A DNA stretch of 17,803 nt from JBBECF01 sp040881945 (GTDB lineage Bacteria > Pseudomonadota > Alphaproteobacteria > Dongiales > Dongiaceae): positions 1-17,803 of the forward strand of contig JBBECF010000145.1 in the NCBI GenBank assembly GCA_040881945.1, given 5' to 3'. Shown in pieces: positions 10,336 through 15,998 of the stretch. The position numbers were made by a program, and so were the translations under genes. Each line of letters opens with the position of its first letter. The stretch's first letter is position 1. Under the pieces are notes generated by a model. It was not told where the DNA came from. It made no database searches and was given only the letters and a program-made list of their open reading frames with translations.

Positions 10336-10654
10336 AGAGGACCTTGCCTTCCAACGCCGCCGGCCGTTCGATGGTGCCAGGAACCTTTCTGCGCCACTCG
10401 AAATCCTCGGGCGTAGTGACAATGATGTCCTTCGGAAGGCGTATGTCGTGCAGCGCCACGCCGATTTCGATTTCCTTCTCGCTCTTGGAGCCTTTGACAG
10501 GCATCACCACCAGGAGGTCCACATCGCTGTCCGGGCCGGCTGCCCCGCGTGCGTGAGAGCCGAACAGGATGATTCGTTCGGGATCGAACCGCCTCACGAT
10601 GCGATCGACCATCTTGCGAATTTGCCCATCGAGGGAACGCCTCGCGGTCTTCAT
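10322..10654 (-). CDS. Minimal nucleotidyltransferase antitoxin (MNT)
   Basis: A 110-residue pol-beta-type minimal nucleotidyltransferase. The active site is GSHARG at 32-37, followed by D44-x-D46 (SDVDLLV), with a third acidic residue probably D76 (LPKDIIV). In studied MNT/HEPN systems this enzyme adds AMP to the HEPN toxin and neutralises it; here that is inferred from the pairing and the intact catalytic residues. The ATG at 10654 has AGAGGTGG about seven bases upstream. The gene begins with an ATGA overlap to an upstream frameshifted reading frame and ends overlapping the HEPN gene, so three genes appear to form one operon. Confidence 0.87.
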   Translation of the reverse strand: MKTARRSLDGQIRKMVDRIVRRFDPERIILFGSHARGAAGPDSDVDLLVVMPVKGSKSEKEIEIGVALHDIRLPKDIIVTTPEDFEWRRKVPGTIERPAALEGKVLYVRS

Positions 10655-10867
10655 GGGTAACCACCTCTTATCTCGGCGCGGCCGGCGACGGCATTCAGCA
10701 AACGCTTTTCTTCGCCGCACGACTTGGCCAAGAGAGCGCGATTGGCCCGGTAGCCGCCCGTGCCGAAGAAGGTCTCGATCCGCCGCCCGCCCCGCGCGCC
10801 CGCTCTCCTTCCGCAACAACTGTTTGAGAACCTGCCATTCCGCTTCGCTCAGGTCCGGTCGGCTCAA
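10651..10867 (-). pseudogene. Frameshifted small gene ahead of the MNT/HEPN pair
   Basis: A TTG at 10867 has AGAGGG eight bases upstream and opens the frame LSRPDLSEAEWQVLKQLLRKE. That frame runs on in-phase into the MNT gene with an arginine-rich, improbable sequence. From about 10805 the +1 frame instead reads RRIETFFGTGGYRANRALLA and on to AEIRGGYP. Its third codon positions are strongly G/C-biased, and it ends in a TGA (10651-10653) that overlaps the MNT start as ATGA. A single base change around 10795-10810 would join both into a ~71-residue gene coupled to MNT. I do not recognise the product. It may be inactivated, a sequencing error, or a programmed shift. Confidence 0.45.
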
Positions 10868-10879
10868 GGCTAATTCCCT

Positions 10880-10895
10880 CTAGTCTACAGCCTAG
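10880..10895. promoter_or_regulatory. Candidate operator in the divergent TA/orphan intergenic region
   Basis: A 16-base imperfect palindrome, CTAGTCT-AC-AGCCTAG (arms match 6 of 7), lies 12 bases upstream of the TTG at 10867 and overlaps its ribosome binding site by two bases. It could be an autoregulatory site of the MNT/HEPN operon. Position and symmetry are the only evidence. Confidence 0.3.
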
Positions 10896-10974
10896 AATCA
10901 AAATCCGGGTCATGCGTCAGCTCGATTGTCCGCAGGGCCTAGTAGGTGTCCATCCACGGTGCTACCATATGCTT

Positions 10975-11421
10975 ATGACTCGCCCGATGGAAAAACCTGA
11001 AGAGTATTTCGGTGCGGTCGTCGAACCGGCTTATGCGGATTTTGTAGCTGATCCGACGTCGCGGCATCGCGCAATCTGCGCTGCCACCATCGTCTACCAC
11101 TTTTATGAACGACTTTACTGGTTCTTCCATGATCACGATCAGGCGCGCCTCCACGGGAACATGTCGGAGGACAAGTACCTCAATTTTCTCGCTTCGCGGA
11201 AGTATTGTTCCGATTTGCTTCTTCTCAAAGACTCGGCGGACTCTGTAAAGCATCAATTCTTAAATCGGCGCGTTGCCACTCGTCTAGTAACGACATCTAC
11301 CGACGTTACCAGCCTTGTTGGCAACGAATTTTATATTGGCACGACCAACCGAACAGTCAGCGACGTGCTCGCCAAGGTCATGCGATTTTGGCGAACGCTG
11401 CTGACTACCAATTCGCCATAG
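10975..11421 (+). CDS. Hypothetical protein, low-GC orphan gene
   Basis: An unrecognised protein of about 148 residues. It starts at one of several in-frame ATGs: 10912, 10969, 10975 or 10987. None has a clear Shine-Dalgarno; the sequence looks protein-like from MEKPEEYFGAVVEPAYADF, so the start is 10975 or 10987. The body appears all-helical, with HRAICAATIVYHFYERLYWF, then SRKYCSDLLLLKDSADSVKH. The D-x-A-D-x-x-K-H-x-x-L pattern reminds me of uncharacterised HEPN-like proteins found near defence genes, which is a weak recollection. Codon use is much less GC-biased than the core genes (56 G/C in the 120 bases 11161-11280), which suggests horizontal transfer. It is divergent from the MNT/HEPN operon. 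Confidence 0.6.
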   Translation: MTRPMEKPEEYFGAVVEPAYADFVADPTSRHRAICAATIVYHFYERLYWFFHDHDQARLHGNMSEDKYLNFLASRKYCSDLLLLKDSADSVKHQFLNRRVATRLVTTSTDVTSLVGNEFYIGTTNRTVSDVLAKVMRFWRTLLTTNSP

Positions 11422-11642
11422 CGCTAATACAGTCGTGGGCCCCGACCGCGAAATATACGCGACAGCGCTCCCAGTGGTGAAAAGCTATGCCACGGACCCT
11501 GCCCGAAGATGCCGCTCATCTCTCGCGAGAGGTCGGCGTCAGTGCCTTGCAAACGTACCTGTCGGCACGTCCGCCGCCACCAACGTCCTCCACACTGCCT
11601 GGGTGGAGAAGGTAGGCCAGTATATCTACCCAAACTCAATGT
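11422..11642. other. Intergenic stretch without a recognisable gene
   Basis: No reading frame here has coding character or a start with a ribosome binding site. The stretch runs from the end of the orphan gene to the GGTGACAGTATA repeat at 11643. It may be decayed accessory DNA; I see nothing more in it. Confidence 0.5.
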
Positions 11643-11663
11643 GGTGACAGTATAGTTAATTGG
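11643..11663. repeat. GGTGACAGTATA repeat, copy 3
   Basis: GGTGACAGTATA followed by GTTAATTGG matches copy 1 (9863-9883) at 19 of 21 positions in the same orientation. The two copies bracket the MNT/HEPN and orphan genes. The TTA within it supplies a stop to a gene-like minus-strand frame covering 11656-11760. Confidence 0.65.
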
Positions 11664-11760
11664 CGGCCTTCGCCACGGACCATCTCGCGCCGACCGGTGC
11701 CTTCCGGAAACTGATCATACTGTTCTTGTTCACTCCACGCCAGGCGTCGATGAGTGCGCG
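11656..11760 (-). pseudogene. Possible gene remnant downstream of the Xre-like gene
   Basis: The minus-strand frame ending at the TAA of 11656-11658 reads RALIDAWRGVNKNSM and then ISFRKAPVGARWSVAKAAN. Its third codon positions are mostly G/C. It has no plausible full-length start, since the frame upstream runs into the HigA-like gene in another phase. It may be the tail of a lost gene; no family is recognised. Confidence 0.2.
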
Positions 11761-11767
11761 CCCGACG

Positions 11768-12145
11768 TTACCACACGAGTGCGCGCCGCACCGCTTCCGG
11801 CTCGTGGCGAATAACCGTGAGGAAGGCGCGCGCGGCGTCGGTCGGGGCGTGCCGGCCCCGCCCCCAGTCCTGCTCGGTGCACTTGCTCACGCCGAGGTGC
11901 CCCGCGAATACCTCCCGCGTCATGCCGATCTCCTTTCGGATGGCGCGGACGTCGATGTTGTCGGGCACGTGGACGCGGAACTTCGCCGCGTTGGCTCGCC
12001 CTTCCGCAAACACCAGCGCCTGCCGCGCGCCCCTAAGAATACAGAATACATCGTCCGGCCTTCGAAATGCTTCCTCACTCCCTTGCGATAGGCATTGACC
12101 AACGCGCGAAGTGGTAACAAGGTGACAGCATAAAGTCCGTTGCAT
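11768..12145 (-). CDS. HigA/Xre-like helix-turn-helix antitoxin, N-terminus doubtful
   Basis: The conserved part runs from ARQALVFAEG through FRVHVPDNIDVRAIRKEIGM, the helix-turn-helix TREVFAGHLGVSKCTEQDWGRGRHAP, to AARAFLTVIRHEPEAVRRAL. It resembles the C-terminal half of HigA-type antitoxins that bind DNA and neutralise a RelE-like toxin. The in-frame ATGs (12145, 12160, 12169) lie upstream of a GGTGACAG-type repeat, which the frame would have to translate. A better start, ATG 12051 with GAAGG seven bases upstream, is in another frame and would join correctly after one extra base near 12020-12035. The gene is therefore probably frameshifted. In the helix-turn-helix, the usual aromatic and charged residues around DWEQGR are altered (DWGRGR). 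No toxin gene is adjacent. Confidence 0.6.
   Translation of the reverse strand: MQRTLCCHLVTTSRVGQCLSQGSEEAFRRPDDVFCILRGARQALVFAEGRANAAKFRVHVPDNIDVRAIRKEIGMTREVFAGHLGVSKCTEQDWGRGRHAPTDAARAFLTVIRHEPEAVRRALVW
12121..12132. repeat. GGTGACAGTATA repeat, partial copy 4
   Basis: GGTGACAGCATA is the 12-base core with one change and lacks the ATTGG tail. It has the same orientation as the other three copies and lies just upstream of the Xre-like gene. Confidence 0.45.
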
Positions 12146-12174
12146 AACTAACTCGTGCATTGCGCTCACGCCTG

Positions 12175-12241
12175 GACAGGCTCGGCATGAGGGCGCTAAA
12201 TCAATGGGTTAGCCTCACCCTGAGCCTGTCGAAGGGTGAGG
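12175..12241. repeat. Inverted repeat, TTCGACAGGCTCA type, copy 2
   Basis: The left arm at 12175-12192 (GACAGGCTCGGCATGAGG) and the right arm at 12213-12234 are inverted around a 20-base spacer. The right arm is identical over 22 bases to the reverse complement of 1527-1548. CCTCACCC (12213-12220) and GGGTGAGG (12234-12241) form an additional small hairpin. It lies in the gap upstream of higB. Confidence 0.75.
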
Positions 12242-12309
12242 CAACAGCCGCTCGCCCGAGTTTCGCAACGGTCTCCCGGGGTCTGGCCGGGCGCCGGAAT
12301 CGGGCTGGG

Positions 12310-12338
12310 TTGACTCCTGTAACGGTCATCGTTACATT
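12310..12338 (+). promoter_or_regulatory. Predicted sigma-70 type promoter of higBA
   Basis: The -35 element TTGACT is at 12310-12315, followed by a 17-base spacer and the -10 element TACATT at 12333-12338. Transcription would start near 12345, which is the GTG of higB. The spacer and the -10 overlap the 12318-12336 palindrome, so repressor binding would block RNA polymerase. Confidence 0.6.
12318..12336. promoter_or_regulatory. Probable HigA operator
   Basis: TGTAACG (12318-12324) and CGTTACA (12330-12336) are perfect 7-base inverted arms around 5 bases, embedded in the higBA promoter. HigA antitoxins typically autorepress by binding such palindromes; the binding itself is inferred. Confidence 0.65.
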
Positions 12339-12344
12339 TGGGCC

Positions 12345-12629
12345 GTGATCAAGGGCTTCGCCTCGGGCGAGACGGAGGGCCTGTTCCGGGGCCGGTCCAG
12401 CCGGCGGCTCCCGGCGGATCTACAGCGCCGCGCGCTGCAGAAGCTGCTGGCGATCCACGCCGCCGCCGATCTCGACGAACTCGGGCGGATCCCCGGCAAT
12501 CGGCTGGAGAAACTGAAGGCCGACCGGGCCGGCCGGCATTCGCTCCGGATCAACGACCGGTGGCGGATCTGTTTCGCCTGGCGGGCCGGGGACGCCTACG
12601 AGGTGGAGATCGTCGACTACCATCGTTGA
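12345..12629 (+). CDS. higB: HigB-type toxin (RelE/ParE superfamily)
   Basis: A 94-residue HigB toxin, a ribosome-dependent mRNA interferase in characterised relatives. Family segments are LPADLQRRALQKLLAIHAA, IPGNRLEKLKADRAGRHSLRINDRWRICFAW and the C-terminal VEIVDYH, which is the full length. The start is GTG at 12345 (GTG ATC AAG), with no Shine-Dalgarno upstream. The predicted transcription start falls on or next to this codon, so the mRNA may be leaderless. The toxin gene precedes the antitoxin gene by 12 bases, the normal order in higBA. Confidence 0.92.
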   Translation: MIKGFASGETEGLFRGRSSRRLPADLQRRALQKLLAIHAAADLDELGRIPGNRLEKLKADRAGRHSLRINDRWRICFAWRAGDAYEVEIVDYHR

Positions 12630-12630
12630 C

Positions 12631-12636
12631 AGGAGA
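12631..12636 (+). promoter_or_regulatory. Ribosome binding site of higA
   Basis: AGGAGA lies five bases before the ATG at 12642. The contrast with the absent site for higB suggests that antitoxin translation is favoured. Confidence 0.7.
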
Positions 12637-12641
12637 CGCCG

Positions 12642-12950
12642 ATGGCGACACGACGCAAACGCGATATCCCGCCGGTTCATCCCGGCGAAATCCTCAAGGC
12701 CGACTTCATGGCGCCGCTTGGGCTCACCGTCAGCGTGCTGAGCCGGGCGATCGGGGTTCCGAGGACGCGCCTCAACGACATCGTGCTCGGCCGGCGCGGC
12801 GTCACCGCCGACACGGCGATGCGGCTTGCGCGCTATTTCGGGGTCGGCGCCCGGTTCTGGATGAACCTCCAGTCCCATTACGAGCTTGAGGTCGCCGAAG
12901 AAGCTTACGGCGATCGCCTCGATCGCGAGGTCCGGCCGCGCGCCGCATAG
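12642..12950 (+). CDS. higA: HigA-type antitoxin
   Basis: A 102-residue HigA family antitoxin and transcriptional autorepressor. PVHPGEILKADFM (11-23) is followed by a helix-turn-helix at about 28-66 (LTVSVLSRAIGVPRTRLNDI) and the family-typical YFGVGARFWMNLQSHYELEVA (65-85). AGGAGA lies five bases before the ATG, in contrast to the toxin gene, so the antitoxin is probably better translated. It neutralises HigB by direct binding and probably represses through the palindrome at 12318-12336. It converges on rppH, with 13 bases between the two stops. Confidence 0.94.
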   Translation: MATRRKRDIPPVHPGEILKADFMAPLGLTVSVLSRAIGVPRTRLNDIVLGRRGVTADTAMRLARYFGVGARFWMNLQSHYELEVAEEAYGDRLDREVRPRAA

Positions 12951-12963
12951 CCGACGTCGGCCG

Positions 12964-13455
12964 CTACTTCTTTGTTAGATGCCCGAACTCGGCGATCAGG
13001 TCCTGGTAGAGCCGGCGCTTGAACGGCACGATGAGGTCCGGCAGTTCGTCCATCTTCGCCCATTTCCAGTCGAGGAATTCCGGGTGCTCGGTGGCGATGT
13101 CGATGTCGGCGTCGGTGCCGGTGAAGCGGAAGGCGAACCACTTCTGCTCCTGGCCGCGATATCGGCCGCCCCAGATCTGCGGCACCAGCTCGGCCGGCAG
13201 GTCGTAGCGCAGCCAGCCGCGGCTCTCGGCCAGCAGTTCGGCCTTCGTCGTCCCGACCTCCTCGTTGAGCTCGCGGCGGGCGGCGGCTTCGGGCGTCTCG
13301 CCGTCGTCGATCCCGCCCTGCGGCATCTGCCAGGCCGCGGACGGCATGTCGATGCGCCGCGCCACGAAGACCAGGCCGCGCCGGTCGAGCAGCATGATGC
13401 CGACGCCGCGCCGGTAGGGCAGGTCGGTCCCGGCCGCCGCCGGCTTGCGGCTCAT
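12964..13455 (-). CDS. rppH: RNA pyrophosphohydrolase (Nudix)
   Basis: A 163-residue Nudix hydrolase that removes pyrophosphate from the 5' end of mRNA and opens it to RNase E decay. The Nudix box is intact at residues 47-69: G47, E53, then R61-E62-L63-x-E65-E66-x-G68. Other RppH marks are LPYRRGVGIMLLD near the start, WQMPQGGID before the box, WGGRYRGQEQKWFAFRF, and EFLDWKWAKMDELPDLIVPFKR. The start at 13455 forms an ATGA overlap with the stop of the deacetylase-like gene, so translation is coupled. The frame is open far upstream, but only as a shadow of that gene. Confidence 0.95.
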   Translation of the reverse strand: MSRKPAAAGTDLPYRRGVGIMLLDRRGLVFVARRIDMPSAAWQMPQGGIDDGETPEAAARRELNEEVGTTKAELLAESRGWLRYDLPAELVPQIWGGRYRGQEQKWFAFRFTGTDADIDIATEHPEFLDWKWAKMDELPDLIVPFKRRLYQDLIAEFGHLTKK

Positions 13456-14609
13456 CGCGGCGGCCCCGGCGCGGCGAGCGCCGAGATCGGCGCCAGCGCC
13501 AGCCCCTTGCCGGGCAGCGTCCGGGCCCACTCGCCGAGCCGTTCCAGGGCGGCCGGCGCGGGCGCGACCGTGGCGACGGCGAAGCCGGCGGTGCGCGCCT
13601 GGCGCTCGAGCTGCTGCAGGCGGCTGTCGATGGCGGCGGGCGCGTCGTCGTCGCCGAGCCGCAGGCTCGTGGTCGCCAGCGGCACGCCGATCTCCTCGGC
13701 CAGCCGCGCCGCGACGCTGTCGGGCGCGTCGCCGTCGAGGAACATCAGGTCGCGCTCGGCCAGCGCGCTCAGCACCGGGCGCATGTGGTCGGCCGAGGCC
13801 GTGAAACGCGACCCCATGAAGGCGGCGACGCCGACATAGCCCTCGGCGCGGTCGAGCACCCAGTCGAGGCGGGCGCGGTTCTGGGTCGGGGTGAGCGAGG
13901 TCAACAGCCCCTGCGGCCCCGGGTCGTCGCGCGGATAGCTCGCCGGCTCCAGCGGCAGGTCGAGCATGACCTCGTGGCCGGCGGCGCGGGCCAGCGCGAC
14001 CGATTCGGCCAGGCGGCTGCCATAGGGGCTGAAGGCGAGGGTGATCTCGCCGGGCAGCCCTCGTATCGCGGCGTCGGTCGCCGTCGCGCTGAGGCCGAGG
14101 CCGGTGACCACCACGGCGATGCGCGGCCGCGGGTCGTCGGCGGGGAAATCGCGGGCGAAGCGTCGCCAGGCGGGCAGCGCCTCGGCCGCAGGCTCGCCCG
14201 GCAACGCGCCGACGACCGGCGCGGCGGGCGGCGGCGGTGGCGCCATCGCCGCCTCGTCGGGCGCCAACACCCTTTCGTCGGGCCCGGCGGGCGAAGCCGG
14301 CGCCGTCGACTCGATCGCCGGCGGCCCTGGCTCCGCCGAAGGCGGCTTCGCCGAGGCGAGCGCGGTCTCCGCCGGCGGTTCGCTCATCGCCGCCTCGCCC
14401 GGCGCCGGCGGTTCGATCGCCGGCGCCGCCCGGTCGAGCTCGATCTCGACCCGCGGCGTCGCCGACAGCAGCGACGGCCCGTCGCCGCTGAGCCAAAGCC
14501 AGCCGCCCACGCCGGCCGCCGCCGCCGCGACGCCCAACGCGGCGATCAGCGCCATCCGCTCGCGCCGTTGTCGGGCGGCGCCCGGCGGTTCGGGCGGCCG
14601 GCTCACCAC
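13452..14609 (-). CDS. Divergent polysaccharide deacetylase family protein
   Basis: A 385-residue, probably inner-membrane-anchored periplasmic protein. Residues 1-18 are basic (RQRRER). Residues 19-42 form a hydrophobic anchor, and 50-150 are a Pro/Ala/Glu linker. From about 163 comes the divergent polysaccharide deacetylase domain: RIAVVVTGLGLS, ITLAFSPYG, GHEVMLDLPLEP, GYVGVAAFMGSRF, MFLDGDAP. Relatives are linked to cell envelope and septal murein, but activity is not established for this family. The start is GTG 14609 (a second GTG follows); the nearby ATG at 14638 opens only an 11-codon frame. The linker carries one copy of the intragenic repeat. It lies between ctpA and rppH in a tight operon. 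Confidence 0.85.
   Translation of the reverse strand: MVSRPPEPPGAARQRRERMALIAALGVAAAAAGVGGWLWLSGDGPSLLSATPRVEIELDRAAPAIEPPAPGEAAMSEPPAETALASAKPPSAEPGPPAIESTAPASPAGPDERVLAPDEAAMAPPPPPAAPVVGALPGEPAAEALPAWRRFARDFPADDPRPRIAVVVTGLGLSATATDAAIRGLPGEITLAFSPYGSRLAESVALARAAGHEVMLDLPLEPASYPRDDPGPQGLLTSLTPTQNRARLDWVLDRAEGYVGVAAFMGSRFTASADHMRPVLSALAERDLMFLDGDAPDSVAARLAEEIGVPLATTSLRLGDDDAPAAIDSRLQQLERQARTAGFAVATVAPAPAALERLGEWARTLPGKGLALAPISALAAPGPPR
14318..14360 (-). repeat. Intragenic ~40-bp repeat, copy in the deacetylase gene
   Basis: Read on the minus strand, this 43-base segment matches the copies in priA and envC with a three-base insertion and a few changes. It encodes LASAKPPSAEPGPP, nearly the same peptide as the priA copy (LAAAKPPAKPGPP), in the same phase. 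Confidence 0.65.
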
Positions 14610-14650
14610 GACGGGCGAGCCGCCAACGGGCGCGCCATGCCCCCGCCCGG

Positions 14651-15994
14651 CTAGTTCACCGTCCGGGCGGTGAACAAAGCGAGCCCGCGCAGCAGGTCGA
14701 GGGCGCGCGCCAGCTGATAGTCCTGGGCCGCCGCCGGCGCCTCGCCGTCCGGCCCGGCCTCGCCGTCCGGCGCGACCTCGCCATCCGGCGCGACCTCGCC
14801 ATCCGGCGCGGCCGGCGTCTCGCTCGTCGCCGGGGCCGGGGCCGTCTCCTCGCCTTCGAGGGCGCCGCGCAAGTCGGCCTCGCCGCGCTGCTTCGGCTGC
14901 GCGATGATCTCGATGCGCGCCGGCTCGACGACGATGTCCGGATCGATCCCCATCGCCTGGATCGAGCGGCCCGATGGCGTGTAGTAGCGCGCCGTGGTCA
15001 AGCGGATCGCCCCGTGCCCGGCCAGCGGGATGATGGTCTGCACCGATGCCTTGCCGAAGCTGCGCGTGCCGAGGATGATCGCCCGGCGGTGATCCTGCAG
15101 CGCCCCGGCCACGATCTCCGAGGCCGAAGCCGAGCCGCCGTTGATCAGCACCACCATCGGCAGGCCGTCGCCGAGATCGCCGGTCTTGGCGTTGTAGCGC
15201 TGCGCCTCGTCGGGGTCGCGGCCGCGCGTCGACACGATCTCGCCCTTGTCGAGGAACGAGTCCGACACCGACACCGCCTGATCGAGCAGGCCGCCGGGGT
15301 TGTTGCGCAGGTCGAGCACGAGGCCGGTCAGCTTGTCGCCGCCCTCGGCGCGCAGCTCCTTCAGCGCCGCCTCCAGGCCGGTTTGGGTCTGCTCGTTGAA
15401 GCTGGTGACGCGGACATAGCCGACGTCGCCCTCGAGGCGCGAACGCACCGACTGGATCTTGATGACGGCGCGCGTCAGGGTGACGTCGAACGGTTCGTCC
15501 TCGGCGCGCCGGATGGTCAGCACGATCTCGGAATCGACCGGCCCGCGCATCTTGTCGACCGCCTCGTTGAGCGTCAGGCCGAGCACCGGCTCGCCGTCGA
15601 GGTGGCTCACCAGATCGCCCGGCTGAATGCCGGCGCGAGACGCCGGGGTGTCGTCGATCGGCGAGACCACCTTGACCAGGCCGTTCTCCATCGTCACCTC
15701 GATGCCGAGCCCGCCGAACGCGCCCCTGGTCTGCACCTGCATGTCCTGGTAGCTGTCGGCATTGAGGTAGCTGGAATGCGGGTCGAGCGCCGTGAGCATG
15801 CCGTTGATCGCCGCCTCGATCAGGTCCTCGTCGGCGACCTCCTCGACATAGTCGGCGCGGACCCTCTCGAACACGTCGCCGAACAGATTGAGCTGCCGAT
15901 AGGTTTCGGAGCTGTTGCTCTGTCCGAACGCGGCGATCGGGAACGACAGGGCGACGGCGACCGTCATGGCCGCCCAGCGGGATTTGCGCGTCAT
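14651..15994 (-). CDS. ctpA: S41 family C-terminal processing peptidase
   Basis: A 447-residue periplasmic serine protease that trims or degrades envelope proteins at their C-terminus. A signal peptide covers about residues 1-24. The PDZ domain lies around 90-165 (GLGIEV, SPASRAGIQPGD-like region). The catalytic domain has GGSASASE (286-293) with the probable nucleophile S290, and FGKASVQT with K315 and Q319, the Ser-Lys-Gln set known from CtpB. After about residue 385 comes a low-complexity acidic tail with four PDGE units, encoded by a perfect-phase 18-bp tandem repeat. It starts four bases after the envC stop, consistent with one operon and with a joint role in murein remodelling. Confidence 0.95.
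   Translation of the reverse strand: MTRKSRWAAMTVAVALSFPIAAFGQSNSSETYRQLNLFGDVFERVRADYVEEVADEDLIEAAINGMLTALDPHSSYLNADSYQDMQVQTRGAFGGLGIEVTMENGLVKVVSPIDDTPASRAGIQPGDLVSHLDGEPVLGLTLNEAVDKMRGPVDSEIVLTIRRAEDEPFDVTLTRAVIKIQSVRSRLEGDVGYVRVTSFNEQTQTGLEAALKELRAEGGDKLTGLVLDLRNNPGGLLDQAVSVSDSFLDKGEIVSTRGRDPDEAQRYNAKTGDLGDGLPMVVLINGGSASASEIVAGALQDHRRAIILGTRSFGKASVQTIIPLAGHGAIRLTTARYYTPSGRSIQAMGIDPDIVVEPARIEIIAQPKQRGEADLRGALEGEETAPAPATSETPAAPDGEVAPDGEVAPDGEAGPDGEAPAAAQDYQLARALDLLRGLALFTARTVN
14740..14811 (-). repeat. Four 18-bp tandem repeats in ctpA
   Basis: Four consecutive 18-base units (14740, 14758, 14776, 14794) differ at only one to three positions each. They encode hexapeptides of the type A-P-D-G-E-V in the C-terminal tail of CtpA. 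The near identity points to recent expansion, so copy number may vary between strains. Confidence 0.85.
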
Positions 15995-15998
15995 GCTT

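Noticed and set aside
10805..10867. N-terminus of an IS5-type transposase (LSEAEWQVLKQLL resembles the start of such proteins)
   Set aside because: The continuation in the +1 frame does not match such transposases, and the ATGA coupling to MNT is better explained by a small operon gene.
11424..11639. Open frames of about 70 codons on both strands after the orphan gene
   Set aside because: No ribosome binding site, no codon bias, no recognisable domain.
12950..12961. Palindrome GCCGACGTCGGC between higA and rppH as a bidirectional terminator
   Set aside because: No loop and no T run; it may simply be chance in GC-rich DNA.
12964..14496. One 510-codon frame covering rppH and running upstream
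   Set aside because: Only the last 163 residues are RppH; the rest is the wrong frame of the deacetylase gene. Not a fusion.
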